Part shown: positions 42,259-50,285 of the stretch, piece after piece
Layout: every line of letters begins with the position of its first letter
Position numbering within the stretch: position 1 is the first letter of the stretch
DNA from: Bradyrhizobium sp. BTAi1
GTDB taxonomy: Bacteria; Pseudomonadota; Alphaproteobacteria; Rhizobiales; Xanthobacteraceae
Direction of reading: 5' to 3'
NCBI RefSeq assembly: GCF_000015165.1
Contig: NC_009485.1
Location: 4,607,501-4,671,500 of the forward strand
Length of the DNA: 64,000 bases
Made by a program: the position numbers and the translations under genes
The notes under the pieces: model-generated
Told to the model about the DNA's origin: nothing
Seen by the model: only the letters and a program-made list of their open reading frames with translations
Database searches by the model: none

Positions 42259-43125
42259 GTGACGCGTACCACACGGCGGCAATTGTTTCCGCTCGCGCTG
42301 CTGCCGCTGTTCGCGCGGCCGGCTCGCGCGGCCGATCTGCAGCAAACGATCGCCGGCATCGAGGCAGATTGCGGCGGACGGCTTGGGGTGGCCCTGCTGG
42401 ACTCCGCGAGCGGCGCGCTCAGCGGCCACCGGCTCGATGAGCGATTCCCGATGTGCAGCACCTTCAAAGCGCTGCTCGCGGCGGCGATCCTGACCAAGGT
42501 CGATGCCGGCGCCGAGCAGCTGTCGCGGCGCATTCCGATCGCACAAGCCGACATCCTGTCCTATGCGCCGGTCACCAAGCAGCATGTCGGCACGTCGGGT
42601 CTGTCGGTCGGCGAATTGTGCGAGGCGACCGTCACGCTCAGCGACAACACCGCGGCAAACCTGTTGCTGGCGACGCTCGACGGCCCCGCCGGGCTCACGC
42701 GAACAATCCGCGGCTTTGGCGATGCCATCACCCGGCTCGACCGCATCGAGCCCGGGCTCAATGAGAGCATCCCAGGCGATCCCAGGGACACCACGACGCC
42801 GGCGGCGATGGCGCAGACATTGGCGAAGCTGACGGTCGCCAACACGCTGTCGGCAGCGTCGCGCGACGTGATGAATGGCTGGCTGATCGGCTGCAAGACC
42901 GGTGCGGCCAAGCTGCGCGCCGGCCTGCCCGCCGAGTGGCGCGTCGGCGACAAGACCGGCGCGGGCGATCATGGCAGCAGCAACGACGTCGCGGTGATCT
43001 GGCCTGCCGGGCGCGGGCCGGTGATCGTGACGAGCTATCTCACTGAGACCAAGGCCAGCGACGACAGGCGCAACGCGGCTCACGCGGCCGTCGGCCGCGC
43101 CGTGGCCGCGGCGCTCGGCGCCTGA
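42259..43125 (+). CDS. class A beta-lactamase with Tat-like signal
   Basis: Encodes 288 residues from a GTG. The N terminus 'TRTTRRQLFPLALLPLFARPARA' combines a twin-arginine motif with a hydrophobic stretch and an Ala-x-Ala end, suggesting Tat export to the periplasm. All class A motifs are present: S67-T-F-K70 (preceded by Cys66), S128-D-N, the omega-loop Glu in 'EPGLNE' (E164) and 'DKTGAGDHG'. It hydrolyses beta-lactams by a serine acyl-enzyme; the spectrum cannot be read from sequence. The last 46 nt overlap the end of the convergent ureD. Confidence 0.92.
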   Translation: MTRTTRRQLFPLALLPLFARPARAADLQQTIAGIEADCGGRLGVALLDSASGALSGHRLDERFPMCSTFKALLAAAILTKVDAGAEQLSRRIPIAQADILSYAPVTKQHVGTSGLSVGELCEATVTLSDNTAANLLLATLDGPAGLTRTIRGFGDAITRLDRIEPGLNESIPGDPRDTTTPAAMAQTLAKLTVANTLSAASRDVMNGWLIGCKTGAAKLRAGLPAEWRVGDKTGAGDHGSSNDVAVIWPAGRGPVIVTSYLTETKASDDRRNAAHAAVGRAVAAALGA

Positions 43126-43940
43126 GCGGCGCGCGCACCGAGATCGATCTCGCGCACCAGCGCCGCGACCGCGTCGAAGCCGGCCCGCAGCTGGCGCAGC
43201 TCGCGGGCTGCAAGGCGAATGCCGATGCCGACACTCTGCGGCAGCAGGCTCGCGGCAGCATAGAGGTCATCGATGTGCGCGAGCGTGTCGATGACACGCA
43301 GGCGGATCGCGGCGCGATCGTGCATGTCGGGCAGCATCAACACCGCCGAGCCGAACGCGCGGCGGCCCTTGAACAGCGCGGTCCCGGGATCGCACAGCTG
43401 CATGCGGTCGATCAGCAGCGGCTCCTGGCTTGGCCGGCGCACAATGACGGTCGAGTCGAGCTCGCGAAACAGCCGCCCCTGCCCGTCCGGATCATGCATC
43501 GTGAATGCGTCGGTGACGAGCGCGACAGCATCGGCGGCGCAGTCGAGCTCCAGCACCTGGCACAACGCCGCGTCGGGAAACAGGATGCGCGGCTCCGGCC
43601 GGTAGTCGAGCGACGCGCCGGCCGCGACGCGCAGCTGCACCTGCTCGACGGCGCGCGCGCCCGGCTCGGCGCGATGCACCGAGGTCGCGCCCTGCGTCGT
43701 GACAGAGACGGCTGCTCCTTCTCTCAGCGTGAAGCGTTGCGTCAGCCGGTCCTCGCCATGCACGGCGCCGCTGCCGGTCTGCAGGATGACGCTGAGCAGG
43801 TCCGGCCGCGCACCATCCGTGTGGAAGCTGCGCGTCAGCACAAACGGCCAGGCGAACAGCCGCCGGTCGATCACAGTGCGGCCGCCGCGCCGGACAAACG
43901 AGAGATCGAGCCGTGGCGGCTCCGGGGCTGAAGCGCTCAC
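43080..43940 (-). CDS. ureD: urease accessory protein UreD
   Basis: Encodes 286 residues. UreD (UreH) binds urease apoprotein and forms the platform for UreF and UreG during nickel insertion. Recognisable blocks are 'LDLSFVRRGGRTVIDRRLFAWPF', 'LQTGSGAVHGEDRLTQRFTL', 'LDYRPEPRILFPDA' and the C-terminal 'RLAARELRQL'. The GTG start overlaps the ureG stop (GTGA). Having ureD last rather than first is unlike many canonical urease operons. The 3' end overlaps the beta-lactamase gene. Confidence 0.88.
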   Translation of the reverse strand: MSASAPEPPRLDLSFVRRGGRTVIDRRLFAWPFVLTRSFHTDGARPDLLSVILQTGSGAVHGEDRLTQRFTLREGAAVSVTTQGATSVHRAEPGARAVEQVQLRVAAGASLDYRPEPRILFPDAALCQVLELDCAADAVALVTDAFTMHDPDGQGRLFRELDSTVIVRRPSQEPLLIDRMQLCDPGTALFKGRRAFGSAVLMLPDMHDRAAIRLRVIDTLAHIDDLYAAASLLPQSVGIGIRLAARELRQLRAGFDAVAALVREIDLGARAAQAPSAAATARPTAA

Positions 43941-44581
43941 TTGCGGAACAGCACCTCGCGCTCCAAGAGATCGACGATCGCCTCGATGCCCTCGCCGCGC
44001 CGGCAATTGGTCAAGAGCACCGGCCGTCCGCCCCGCACCTCCGTCGCCTCGCGCTGCATCCGCCCGAGATCGACGCCGACATGAGGGGCGAGATCGACCT
44101 TGTTGATGACCAGGAGATCGGCGCGGATGACGCCGGGGCCGCGCTTGCGCGGAATGTCGTCGCCGCCGGCGACGTCGATCACGAACATCCAGAAATCGGT
44201 GAGATCGCGCGAGAAGGTCGAGGCGAGATTGTCGCCGCCGCTCTCCAGCAGGATCAGCTCGACGCCAGGAAAGCGCCGCTCCAACTCATCGGCGGCCTCG
44301 ATGTTGAGCGTCGGATCCTCGCGGATCACGGTGTGCGGACAGGCCCCCGCCTCCACCGCCGAGACGCGCTCGGGATCGATCAGGCCGGAGCGGCGGACGC
44401 GCTCGGCATCTTCGGCCGTGACGAGATCGTTGGTGATGACGGCGATGTCTATGCCGCGCGTCTGCAGCGCCGGGATCAGGCGTTCGACCAGCGCGGTCTT
44501 GCCGGAGCCGACGGGGCCGCCGATGCCGACGCGCGCGGCGGTCATCGGCTCATCGGCGCGGGTGAGAGCAAGCCGGCTCAT
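43937..44581 (-). CDS. ureG: urease accessory GTPase UreG
   Basis: Encodes 214 residues. UreG is a SIMIBI-class GTPase whose GTP hydrolysis drives nickel delivery to urease. The P-loop is 'GIGGPVGSGKTALVERL'. 'VEAGACPHTVIREDPTLN' contains the conserved Cys-Pro-His metal site, and 'LILLESGGDNLAS' and 'VINKVDLAPHVGVDL' are the other family blocks. Its ATG overlaps the ureC stop (ATGA), and its stop overlaps ureD. Confidence 0.95.
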   Translation of the reverse strand: MSRLALTRADEPMTAARVGIGGPVGSGKTALVERLIPALQTRGIDIAVITNDLVTAEDAERVRRSGLIDPERVSAVEAGACPHTVIREDPTLNIEAADELERRFPGVELILLESGGDNLASTFSRDLTDFWMFVIDVAGGDDIPRKRGPGVIRADLLVINKVDLAPHVGVDLGRMQREATEVRGGRPVLLTNCRRGEGIEAIVDLLEREVLFRK

Positions 44582-46284
44582 CGCAGCATGAACCTCCTGG
44601 CGAGCGGCACGGTCGTGGCCGGCGGACACATCAGGAGCTTGCCGTCGGCGCGCACCTCGAAGGTCTGCGGATCGACCTCGACATGCGGCATCGCCGCGTT
44701 GCGGATCATGTCGGTCTTGCGCAAACGGCGGACGTTCTTGATCTGCACGGTCGCGCGTCCCAGCCCGAGCCTGCCACGGATGTCGGCGTCGACCGCGAGC
44801 TTGGACATGAAGTTGACGCCGAGCCGCTGCGGTGCGGCGCCGAGCGCGCCCCACATCCGCTTCTGGATCATCGGCTCCGACAGGCCGAGGCTGCCATTGC
44901 CGTCGCCCATCGCCGCCCACACCGGGAATCCGTTCTTGATCACCATATAGGGCTTCAGCCCGAACGAGGCGCGCGGCCAGAGCACGAGATCGGCCATCTT
45001 GCCGACCTCGATCGAGCCGACGACGTGATCGATGCCGACGGCGATCGCCGGGTTGATCGTGAGCTTGGCGATGTAGCGCTTGATCCGCTCATTGTCGGCG
45101 CGCGCGGTGGTCTCCTCCGGCAGCCGGCCGGTGCGATCCTTCATGACGCTGGCGAGCTGCCAGCATTTGGCGACGTTCTCGGCGAGCCGCCCCATGCCCT
45201 GCGTATCCGTGCCGAAGATCGAGATCGCGCCCATGTCGTGCAGGAAATCCTCGGCCGCCATCGACTGCGCGCGCACCCGCGCCTCACCGAACATCACGTC
45301 CTCGGGTGCATTGTAGTTGAGCTGATGACAGATCATCGTCATCGGCACGCCTTCCTCCATGCCATAGGAGGTATAGGGATTGGTCGGATTGGTCGATGAC
45401 GGGATCACGTTGGGCCATGAGACCACCTTGAGCAGATCGGGCGCGTGGCCGCCGCCGGCGCCCTCGACGTGATACATGTGGATGGTGCGGCCATCGACCG
45501 CCGCCATCGTATCCTCGCAGAAGCCGTATTCGTTGATCGAGTCCGTGTGCAGGTGGACGGCGAAGTCGTGACGATCAGCGGCGATCAGGGTCTTGTCGAT
45601 GACATCGGGCGCCGCGCCGAAATCCTCATGGATCTTGACCGACATGCCGCCGGCCGCGACCGCCTCCTCGACCGCCTCCGGGTTGGAGCCGCCACGGCCG
45701 AACAGCGCGTAGTTCAGCGGCGAGAACTCGATCGACTTGAGGAAATGCCCGAAATTCGGCCCCGAGCCGGAGCCGACATCGAACACCGGCCCCGAGCCGT
45801 TGCCGATCATCGTCGTCGTGCCGCCGGACAGCGCGTGGTCGGACTGTTCCGGCGAGATCAGATGCGCGTGGCTCTCGATCGCGCCGGCTGTGACGATGAA
45901 CGGACCGCCGGCGATCGGCGCCGTGGTGTGGCCGACCACCATGTCCGGATGCACGTCGGGCATCACGTCGGAATTGCCTGCCTTGCCGATGCCGACGATG
46001 CGGCCGTCGCGGATGCCGATATCGGCCTTCACGATGCCGATGACGGCGTCGACGATGGTCGCGTTCTTGACGACGACGTCGAGGGCCTTGTGCTGCGAGG
46101 TGCGGTGCGCCGCGACGGCCTCGCCGTCGCGCAAATTCTTTCCGGCGCCGACCAGGAGCTCATGGCCGTAGGTCGTGTAGTCGTGCTCGATCTCGGCGAG
46201 CAGGCTGGTGTCGGCGAGCCTGACGAGATCCCCTTTGGTGGGACCGTAGAGCTCGGCATAGGCGCGGCGGGTCAGCGTGGCCAT
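44578..46284 (-). CDS. ureC: urease alpha subunit, sequence-divergent type
   Basis: Encodes 568 residues from 'MATLTRRAYAELYGPTKGD', the normal UreC beginning. Nickel and catalytic residues can be matched to Klebsiella UreC: H139 and H141, K217 (carbamylated Lys, 'SVKIHEDFGA'), H246, H272, C319, H320 and D360 ('TDTQGMGR'). Neighbouring residues differ: 'HAHLISPEQ' replaces the usual HIHxxxPQQ-like motif, and 'ICHQL' has Gln where the flap normally reads CHHL. The region after the HxH is also shortened. The product is probably a nickel amidohydrolase acting on urea; an altered substrate is possible. It lies between fused ureAB (4 nt upstream) and ureG. Confidence 0.88.
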   Translation of the reverse strand: MATLTRRAYAELYGPTKGDLVRLADTSLLAEIEHDYTTYGHELLVGAGKNLRDGEAVAAHRTSQHKALDVVVKNATIVDAVIGIVKADIGIRDGRIVGIGKAGNSDVMPDVHPDMVVGHTTAPIAGGPFIVTAGAIESHAHLISPEQSDHALSGGTTTMIGNGSGPVFDVGSGSGPNFGHFLKSIEFSPLNYALFGRGGSNPEAVEEAVAAGGMSVKIHEDFGAAPDVIDKTLIAADRHDFAVHLHTDSINEYGFCEDTMAAVDGRTIHMYHVEGAGGGHAPDLLKVVSWPNVIPSSTNPTNPYTSYGMEEGVPMTMICHQLNYNAPEDVMFGEARVRAQSMAAEDFLHDMGAISIFGTDTQGMGRLAENVAKCWQLASVMKDRTGRLPEETTARADNERIKRYIAKLTINPAIAVGIDHVVGSIEVGKMADLVLWPRASFGLKPYMVIKNGFPVWAAMGDGNGSLGLSEPMIQKRMWGALGAAPQRLGVNFMSKLAVDADIRGRLGLGRATVQIKNVRRLRKTDMIRNAAMPHVEVDPQTFEVRADGKLLMCPPATTVPLARRFMLR

Positions 46285-46288
46285 CAGT

Positions 46289-46987
46289 TCAAGCTCCCAG
46301 ATAGCCGCGCGACTGCGCGAGCTTGAGCGCGGCATCGCGGGCGCCGGGTGCATCGAGCGGACCGTTGACGAGTCCGGCCTGGCCGCGCACGATGCGGTCG
46401 CCTGTGATCGGCACCAGCCGGACCGACTTGAAGACACCGGGCTCGAAGCGCATGCCGAGGCCTGCGGGGCGGTCGATCTTCATGCCCCAGGCGGCGGCGC
46501 GGTCGAAGCGCAGCGCGCGGTTGACCTCGAAGAAATGGGTGTGGCTGCGCACCTGGATGTCGCGGTCGCCGGTGTTGACGACGTCGATGGTGACGGCCGC
46601 GAGCTCCATGAACATCTCGATGTCGCCGGAGCCTTCGATGATCTCGCCGGGCACGATGTCGTCGGCAACAGCGCCTTCGGCCGGCTGGATCGGCTCGAAC
46701 AACGCCATCACCTTGGTGCCCTCGGCGAACATCAGCTCGACATAGAGCATCGGGATCATCTGGGCGACGCCGGGCTCGACGTCATCGGTCGTCAGCAGCC
46801 GGCCCGCCATGTCGCGGATCTCGGCGTAGGGCAGATTGCGGCGCGCCGCCGTCATCACTTCATCCGTGATGTAGGCGACCGCCTCGGGATGGCTGAGCTT
46901 GATGCCGAGCGAGCGGTTGCGCCGCGCCATCTGCGCGGCGTTGAAGATCACGAGACGATCCATCTCGGTCGGCGACAGGTTCATCAT
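46289..46987 (-). CDS. ureAB: fused urease gamma-beta subunit (UreA-UreB)
   Basis: Encodes 232 residues that join two normally separate subunits. Residues about 1-100 are the gamma subunit ('NLSPTEMDRLVIFNAAQMARR', 'LSHPEAVAYITDEVM'). Residues about 113-215 are the beta subunit ('PGEIIEGSGDIEMF', 'TGDRDIQVRSHTHFFEVNRAL', 'MRFEPGVFKSVRLVPI'). The linker is short. Such gamma-beta fusions are known in Helicobacter UreA and in some other bacteria. Two adjacent ATG codons (46987 and 46984) follow GAGAGG. A shadow extension upstream is not needed. Confidence 0.92.
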   Translation of the reverse strand: MMNLSPTEMDRLVIFNAAQMARRNRSLGIKLSHPEAVAYITDEVMTAARRNLPYAEIRDMAGRLLTTDDVEPGVAQMIPMLYVELMFAEGTKVMALFEPIQPAEGAVADDIVPGEIIEGSGDIEMFMELAAVTIDVVNTGDRDIQVRSHTHFFEVNRALRFDRAAAWGMKIDRPAGLGMRFEPGVFKSVRLVPITGDRIVRGQAGLVNGPLDAPGARDAALKLAQSRGYLGA

Positions 46988-47003
46988 GGCGCGGCACCTC
47001 TCG

Positions 47004-47681
47004 TCAGGTCGTGAACATGCGCACATGCCGCAGCGGCCCGCGCGACACGGCGATATCGATGAAGGGCGTGAAGCTCGACGGCATCGCGTCGTCGTCGGGC
47101 GTCTCGGCGAGCAGCTCGGTGAGCCGCGCGCGGGCGGTTGCGAGGCTGCGCTGGGACTCGATGTGACCGATCAGGCCGAGCCGCACGGCGGCGCTGACGA
47201 GGCCGGTGATGAGGGTCCAGCCGGAGACCAGCTCGGCGGCCTCGAGGCCGAGGCCCGCATCGCGGCCGGTGATCGCCTGCACGACGGCGAGATGACCGAG
47301 ATTCGCATCCGCGGACACCCGAGCACGATAGGATACGGCCAAGGGACCCGAGAGCTTGACCCAGACGCCGAGCAGCGCCCTGCCCGCGCGCCGCGAGCCG
47401 TCGCGCATCTCCGCCGACGGCGTGGTGGCCTCAGCGAGGCGATCGGCAGCGGCGATCGCCGCGATGTCGTTCGCCTGCCATGCGCGACGCAGCAGAATGC
47501 GATCCATGCTCGCCCAGCGCTGCGCGAGATGATCAGCAATGACGCCGTCGAGATCGCCGCGATTGGACAGCAGGCCATCGGCGGCGAGGCCTTCGATGCC
47601 CCAGGAGAAGGCAAAGCCGCCGGCCGGAAAGGCGCTGTCGCCGAGCTGCAGCAATGCCAGGGCCGCGCTGCGGTCAAACAT
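47004..47681 (-). CDS. ureF: urease accessory protein UreF
   Basis: Encodes 225 residues, all-helical. Family blocks are 'LLQLGDSAFPAGGFAFSWGIEGLAADGLL' near the N terminus, 'LGVWVKL', and the C-terminal 'DAMPSSFTPFIDIAVSRGPLRHVRMFTT' (compare 'SRLFRS'-type ends in canonical UreF). UreF with UreD gates UreG GTPase activity in the maturation complex. The start at 47681 overlaps the ureE stop by 8 nt; ureAB follows after 16 nt. Confidence 0.88.
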   Translation of the reverse strand: MFDRSAALALLQLGDSAFPAGGFAFSWGIEGLAADGLLSNRGDLDGVIADHLAQRWASMDRILLRRAWQANDIAAIAAADRLAEATTPSAEMRDGSRRAGRALLGVWVKLSGPLAVSYRARVSADANLGHLAVVQAITGRDAGLGLEAAELVSGWTLITGLVSAAVRLGLIGHIESQRSLATARARLTELLAETPDDDAMPSSFTPFIDIAVSRGPLRHVRMFTT

Positions 47682-48123
47682 GATCGCGCTCCACCACCTC
47701 ACCGGCGTCGAGCAGTGGCCGGATGCGGGCGCGATAGGTGTCGATCGGCGCGTCGAGCAGGACGACCAGATGGTCGCCCTCGAAGCGGACGCGCCAGTGC
47801 AGATTGCCGGCATGCCAGCCGAGCTTGAGGGCGCTGGCGTCGTCGCGGGCCTTGAGGCGCCAAACCTGCTGCTCGCCGAAACGGACGATGATCGCGCGAT
47901 CGGCATCGAGATGCAGCAGCGCGCCGTCGACCAGCTCCTCGTCGCGATCGAGGCTGACCGCGCAGTCGGTACCGCGATCGGTGGTCAGGCGGAAACGCTT
48001 GCGGCCGGCATCGGCCGGCGGCACGAACAACAGCTCGATGCCGCCGCGATGCTCCAGCGCGTGGAGCTGCCGGGCATAGGCCCGGTCGTCGGCGCGTCCC
48101 ATGATGCCGTGCAGACGGAGCAT
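47674..48123 (-). CDS. ureE: urease accessory nickel metallochaperone UreE
   Basis: Encodes 149 residues with the UreE two-domain outline: an N-terminal peptide-binding-like part ('KRFRLTTDRGTDCAVSLDRDEELVDGALLHLD') and a C-terminal metal-binding domain with 'LGWHAGNLHWRVRFEGDHLVVL'. The His-rich C-terminal tail of some UreE proteins is absent; the tail here ends 'VVERDHV'. It is the first gene of the urease half of the cluster, separated from the upstream monooxygenase-fold gene by 261 bp of repeat-bearing sequence, so an internal promoter could lie there. Confidence 0.85.
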   Translation of the reverse strand: MLRLHGIMGRADDRAYARQLHALEHRGGIELLFVPPADAGRKRFRLTTDRGTDCAVSLDRDEELVDGALLHLDADRAIIVRFGEQQVWRLKARDDASALKLGWHAGNLHWRVRFEGDHLVVLLDAPIDTYRARIRPLLDAGEVVERDHV

Positions 48124-48168
48124 CGGCGGTGGTCCTCTGGTTGTTCAGCACTCGTCGTTCGAATGGGG

Positions 48169-48360
48169 GCCTCGTGGTTCGAGACGCCCGCCAAGGGCGG
48201 GCTCCTCACCATGAGGGGTGAGATATCGGGCGCGACATCCTCGGGCGAACTCCGCCATTCTCGGCACCAGTCCGATGCGAGACCGCAAGCCGCCGCTCGC
48301 CGCACCCACCGCCCTCGTCCTGAGGAGCCCGCCGCAAGGCGGGCGTCTCGAAGGACGGTT
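48169..48360. repeat. inverted pair of palindromic repeats inside the amide/urea cluster
   Basis: Element 1 (48169-48216) has core GCCCGCC-AAG-GGCGGGC flanked by CCTCGTGGTTCGAGAC and CTCCTCACCATGAGG. Element 2 (48311-48360) has core GCCCGCC-GCAA-GGCGGGC flanked by CCTCGTCCTGAGGA and GTCTCGAAGGACGG. Element 2 is the reverse complement of element 1 with changes, so the two face each other. Each can form a strong hairpin and the pair could form a larger one. A decayed relative lies near 39.9 kb. Confidence 0.8.
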
Positions 48361-48384
48361 GGTTTGCTCATCTCTCGCCGCGCG

Positions 48385-48687
48385 CTACCGCAGCGTCGCC
48401 GAGATCTCCTGCGAGGTCACGAGAATGACCTCGCCGTCGAGGATCGGCTTGGCAATGCCGAAGAAGGTCGCCACCGCGGCGGAGCCGTTGTGGCGGTCCA
48501 TCGCGGCCTTGTCGGCGAAGCGCTCATAGGTGGTGAACAGACCGGGCTCCGTCTCGCTCTGCGAGATGAAGAACCCGATCGTCTCCGGCTCGTTGGCCGC
48601 GACATGGGCCGCGACGGCGACGAGAGCGTCGCGCATCGTGGCCTCGTGTCCCGCCTTGGCCCTGATGACCGCGGTGATGGTGATCAT
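48385..48687 (-). CDS. antibiotic-biosynthesis-monooxygenase (ABM) fold protein
   Basis: Encodes 100 residues forming one dimeric ferredoxin-like ABM domain: 'ITAVIRAKAGHEATMRDALVAVAAHVAANEPETIGFFISQS', 'GLFTTYERFADKAAMDRHNGSAAVATFF'. Members include cofactor-free oxygenases, haem-degrading enzymes and proteins without known activity. Its ATG overlaps the amidase stop by one base (TGATG), so it is translationally coupled to the amidase, which implies a linked role in amide metabolism that I cannot specify. Confidence 0.82.
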   Translation of the reverse strand: MITITAVIRAKAGHEATMRDALVAVAAHVAANEPETIGFFISQSETEPGLFTTYERFADKAAMDRHNGSAAVATFFGIAKPILDGEVILVTSQEISATLR

Positions 48688-50201
48688 CAGAACGTCTTCC
48701 AGTCGCCGTCGGCCTCGAACGCCGCCGCCGCCTGGTAGATGGTGGATTCGGCGTAGTCCTTGCCGATCAGCATCAGGCCGACGGGGAGACCGTCGGAGAG
48801 TCCGCATGGCAGGGTCATCGCCGGATGACCTGTCACGTCGAACGGGCTCGTCGTGGCGGTCATCTCGAAGGCGCGCTGCACGACTTCGGCGAGCGGTGCG
48901 TCCTTGGCCGGGATCGGCGTGGCGACGCACGGCAGGGTCGGCATCAGCAGGAGGTCGTAGGAGCCGAACATGGCGTCATAGGCGGCCTTGGCCTGGATCG
49001 CGATGTTGCGCGACTTGGCGTAGTAGCGGCCGCGATAGTGCTCGAGGCCCCACTGCCCGACCAGCATGGTCAGCTTCAGCGTCACCGACAGGTCGTCGGC
49101 GCGGGTGCGCCAGCCGGAATGCGCGTCGAGCAGACCGACGTCGTAGAGGCCCTTCCAGTTGAAGCCCATGCCGTTGCCGAGCATCATCTGCACCAGGAAG
49201 CCTTCGAGCGTGATCGGGTTCCACGCCGCCAGCGCATGCATGTGCTCGGGGATCGAGACCTCGGACACCGAGGCGCCCAGCTTGGCGAAGCGCTCCGCGC
49301 CGGCCTTGACCTTGGACACCACGCCCTCTTCCATGTTCGGCGCGCTGAAGCCTTCCTTGAGCACGCCGATCTTGAGGCCCTTGACGCCCTTGCCGAGCGC
49401 CTCGGTGTAGGCCGAGACCTTCGGCGCATATTGCCTGGGATCGAGGCCGTCGGCGCCGGCCAGCACTTCGAGCAGCAGCGCGTTGTCCTTGACGTTGGCC
49501 GTCATCGGTCCGGTGTGGTCGATCGTCGACTCGATCGGCATCACGCCGGTGTAGGGCACGAGGCCGTGAGTCGCCTTCATGCCATAGATGCCGCAATAGG
49601 ACGCGGGGATACGGATCGAGCCGCCCTGGTCACCGCCGATGGACATGTCGACCTCACCGGCCGCTACCAGCGCGGCGCTGCCCGAGGACGAGCCGCCGGC
49701 TGAATAGCCCATCTTCCAGGGATTGTGCACCGGCGCGGGATCGGAGGTGTGGCTGCCGCCGGACAGGCAGAAATGCTCGCACACGGCCTTGCCGACGATG
49801 GTGCCACCGGCATCGAGGATGCGGGACACGATGGTGGCGTCGGCGGCGGGAATAAAGCCTTCGAGCGTGGTCGAGCCGTTCATCATCGGCACGCCCGCGA
49901 GCGCGACGTTGTCCTTCAGCACGACGGTGCGGCCGGCGAGCTTGCCGCTTGACGCGCCCTTGACCTCGGTCTTGATCGCCCAGGCGTTGTACTTGTTCTC
50001 CTTGGCCGGCGGCTTGGCGCCCGGCGTGCGCGGATATTTCACCGGCGGCAGCGGGTTCGGCAACTCATCGATGATGTCGTACTGGTCGAACATGCCGCCC
50101 ATCAGCGACAGATATTCGGCGGCCTCCTCGACCGTCATGTTCATGTGCAGGCTGGCGGCGAGATCGGCGACTTCCTCGGCATTCGGGCGTTTGATGGACA
50201 T
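48687..50201 (-). CDS. amidase-signature-family amidase (nitrile-cluster type)
   Basis: Encodes 504 residues. The Ser-cisSer-Lys triad is K96 ('VVLKDNVALAGVPMMNG'), S171 ('AGGSSSGSAALVA') and S195 ('GGDQGGSIRIPA'). The N-terminal helical extension ('MSIKRPNAEEVADLAASLHM') and 'EHFCLSGGSHTSDPAPVHNPW' resemble the Rhodococcus/Pseudomonas amidases found with nitrile hydratases (recalled). It would hydrolyse an amide to an acid and ammonia in the cytoplasm. No nitrile hydratase gene is in the window. It lies 84 nt after the ABC ATPase gene. Confidence 0.9.
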   Translation of the reverse strand: MSIKRPNAEEVADLAASLHMNMTVEEAAEYLSLMGGMFDQYDIIDELPNPLPPVKYPRTPGAKPPAKENKYNAWAIKTEVKGASSGKLAGRTVVLKDNVALAGVPMMNGSTTLEGFIPAADATIVSRILDAGGTIVGKAVCEHFCLSGGSHTSDPAPVHNPWKMGYSAGGSSSGSAALVAAGEVDMSIGGDQGGSIRIPASYCGIYGMKATHGLVPYTGVMPIESTIDHTGPMTANVKDNALLLEVLAGADGLDPRQYAPKVSAYTEALGKGVKGLKIGVLKEGFSAPNMEEGVVSKVKAGAERFAKLGASVSEVSIPEHMHALAAWNPITLEGFLVQMMLGNGMGFNWKGLYDVGLLDAHSGWRTRADDLSVTLKLTMLVGQWGLEHYRGRYYAKSRNIAIQAKAAYDAMFGSYDLLLMPTLPCVATPIPAKDAPLAEVVQRAFEMTATTSPFDVTGHPAMTLPCGLSDGLPVGLMLIGKDYAESTIYQAAAAFEADGDWKTF

Positions 50202-50285
50202 GAGTCATCCTTTCTTGTGAGGACAAGCTGAGGCAGAGACAGCAATGTGCAGTTCAATGGGCCGGCGCAGCCGCGCCGGAAGTTT

